Shown here piece after piece: positions 63,910-64,000 of a stretch of 64,000 bases of DNA. A program made the translations under genes and the position numbers. Position 1 is the first letter of the stretch. Each line of letters begins with the position of its first letter. Source of the stretch: Pauljensenia sp018375675. GTDB taxonomy: Bacteria; Actinomycetota; Actinomycetes; Actinomycetales; Actinomycetaceae. The notes below the pieces were generated by a model. The model was not told the DNA's origin. It did not search any database and worked only from the letters and a program-made list of their open reading frames with translations. The stretch spans positions 353,205 through 417,204 of the forward strand of contig JAPWAE010000001.1 in the NCBI GenBank assembly GCA_041432705.1. Direction: 5' to 3'.

Positions 63910-64000
63910 GATCACGCTTTCATTCGGGTTCGTCAGTACACCATTGAGTATAGGCCCGCGCCATGCGTGACGAGGAATGCGACGAGGCCCCGGCGGTCAC
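63910..64000. other. Window-end region, upstream of the Nudix gene
   Basis: A minus-strand TATACT (63952-63947) may be the -10 of the Nudix gene, about 38 bases before its ATG, with no good -35. Alternatively the minus strand can be read as a C-terminal tail ending SMVY-stop near 63938-63940, so a gene from outside the window may end here. The sequence is too short to decide. Confidence 0.3.

Overview
The window is a gene-dense, GC-rich chromosomal segment from an actinobacterium. It carries a pupylation locus (arc, dop, pup, pafA), an actinobacterial-type integration host factor, SOS boxes of the actinobacterial TCGAAC-N4-GTTCGA type, and many GTG starts with ATGA stop/start overlaps. Pupylation genes without adjacent 20S proteasome genes, the pyrR-to-metK gene order and the tandem aro genes suggest Actinomycetaceae (Actinomyces/Schaalia-like). 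That placement is inference: no rRNA is present to settle it. No phage, insertion sequence, CRISPR array or origin was seen.

Layout. 1-11117 (minus): one long run pyrR-pyrB-pyrC-carA-carB-pyrF-mihF-gmk-rpoZ-coaBC-metK (metK cut by the window edge), covering UMP synthesis, GMP kinase, RNA polymerase omega, CoA and SAM synthesis. A PyrR-binding RNA motif sits in the leader of pyrR. 11118-11474: regulatory intergenic region with a striking pair of inverted 17-bp boxes resembling CsoR/CstR operators. They lie upstream of a small plus-strand gene for a Cys/His-tipped DUF2249 protein. 11845-16370 (minus): aroC-aroK-aroB-(aroK-like)-efp-nusB. 16431-23160 (minus): trmI-arc-dop-pup-pafA-FKBP, a pupylation locus lacking prcBA. 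23240-25031 (plus): RecB-like nuclease and an aldo/keto-reductase-fold protein lacking its catalytic tetrad. 25135-28536 (minus): acidic protein, FAD oxidoreductase, PRA-PH/MazG-like pyrophosphohydrolase, DsbA-like protein, tRNA-Leu(GAG), MarR regulator.

28625-39010: HAD phosphatase, then an SOS mutagenesis region. dnaE2 has its own LexA box, and imuA'-imuB has another, with a SWIM-SNF2 helicase directly downstream of imuB. A zinc alcohol dehydrogenase on the other strand separates the two SOS units. 39105-44028: RKIP-like protein, TrmL, a membrane protein, then lpdA-sucB (E3 and E2 of a 2-oxoacid dehydrogenase). 44112-46244: a degenerate protein-kinase-like membrane protein and a DUF4191 protein. 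46320-50101 (plus): polar amino-acid ABC transporter with two tandem paralogous lipoprotein binding proteins, each preceded by the same TATGCA-N6-TGCATA palindrome. 50188-56607: ABC-F ATPase, a queuosine-precursor transporter/tgt pair, a zinc metallopeptidase and an acyl-CoA ligase. 56743-63111 (minus): complete sufR-B-D-C-S-U-T Fe-S assembly operon with a near-perfect palindrome at the sufR promoter. 63265-63909: Nudix hydrolase.

Most gene blocks end at perfect, long hairpins with four-base loops and no U-tract, usually between convergent genes. Where start codons were chosen between alternatives, the reason is given in the entry.
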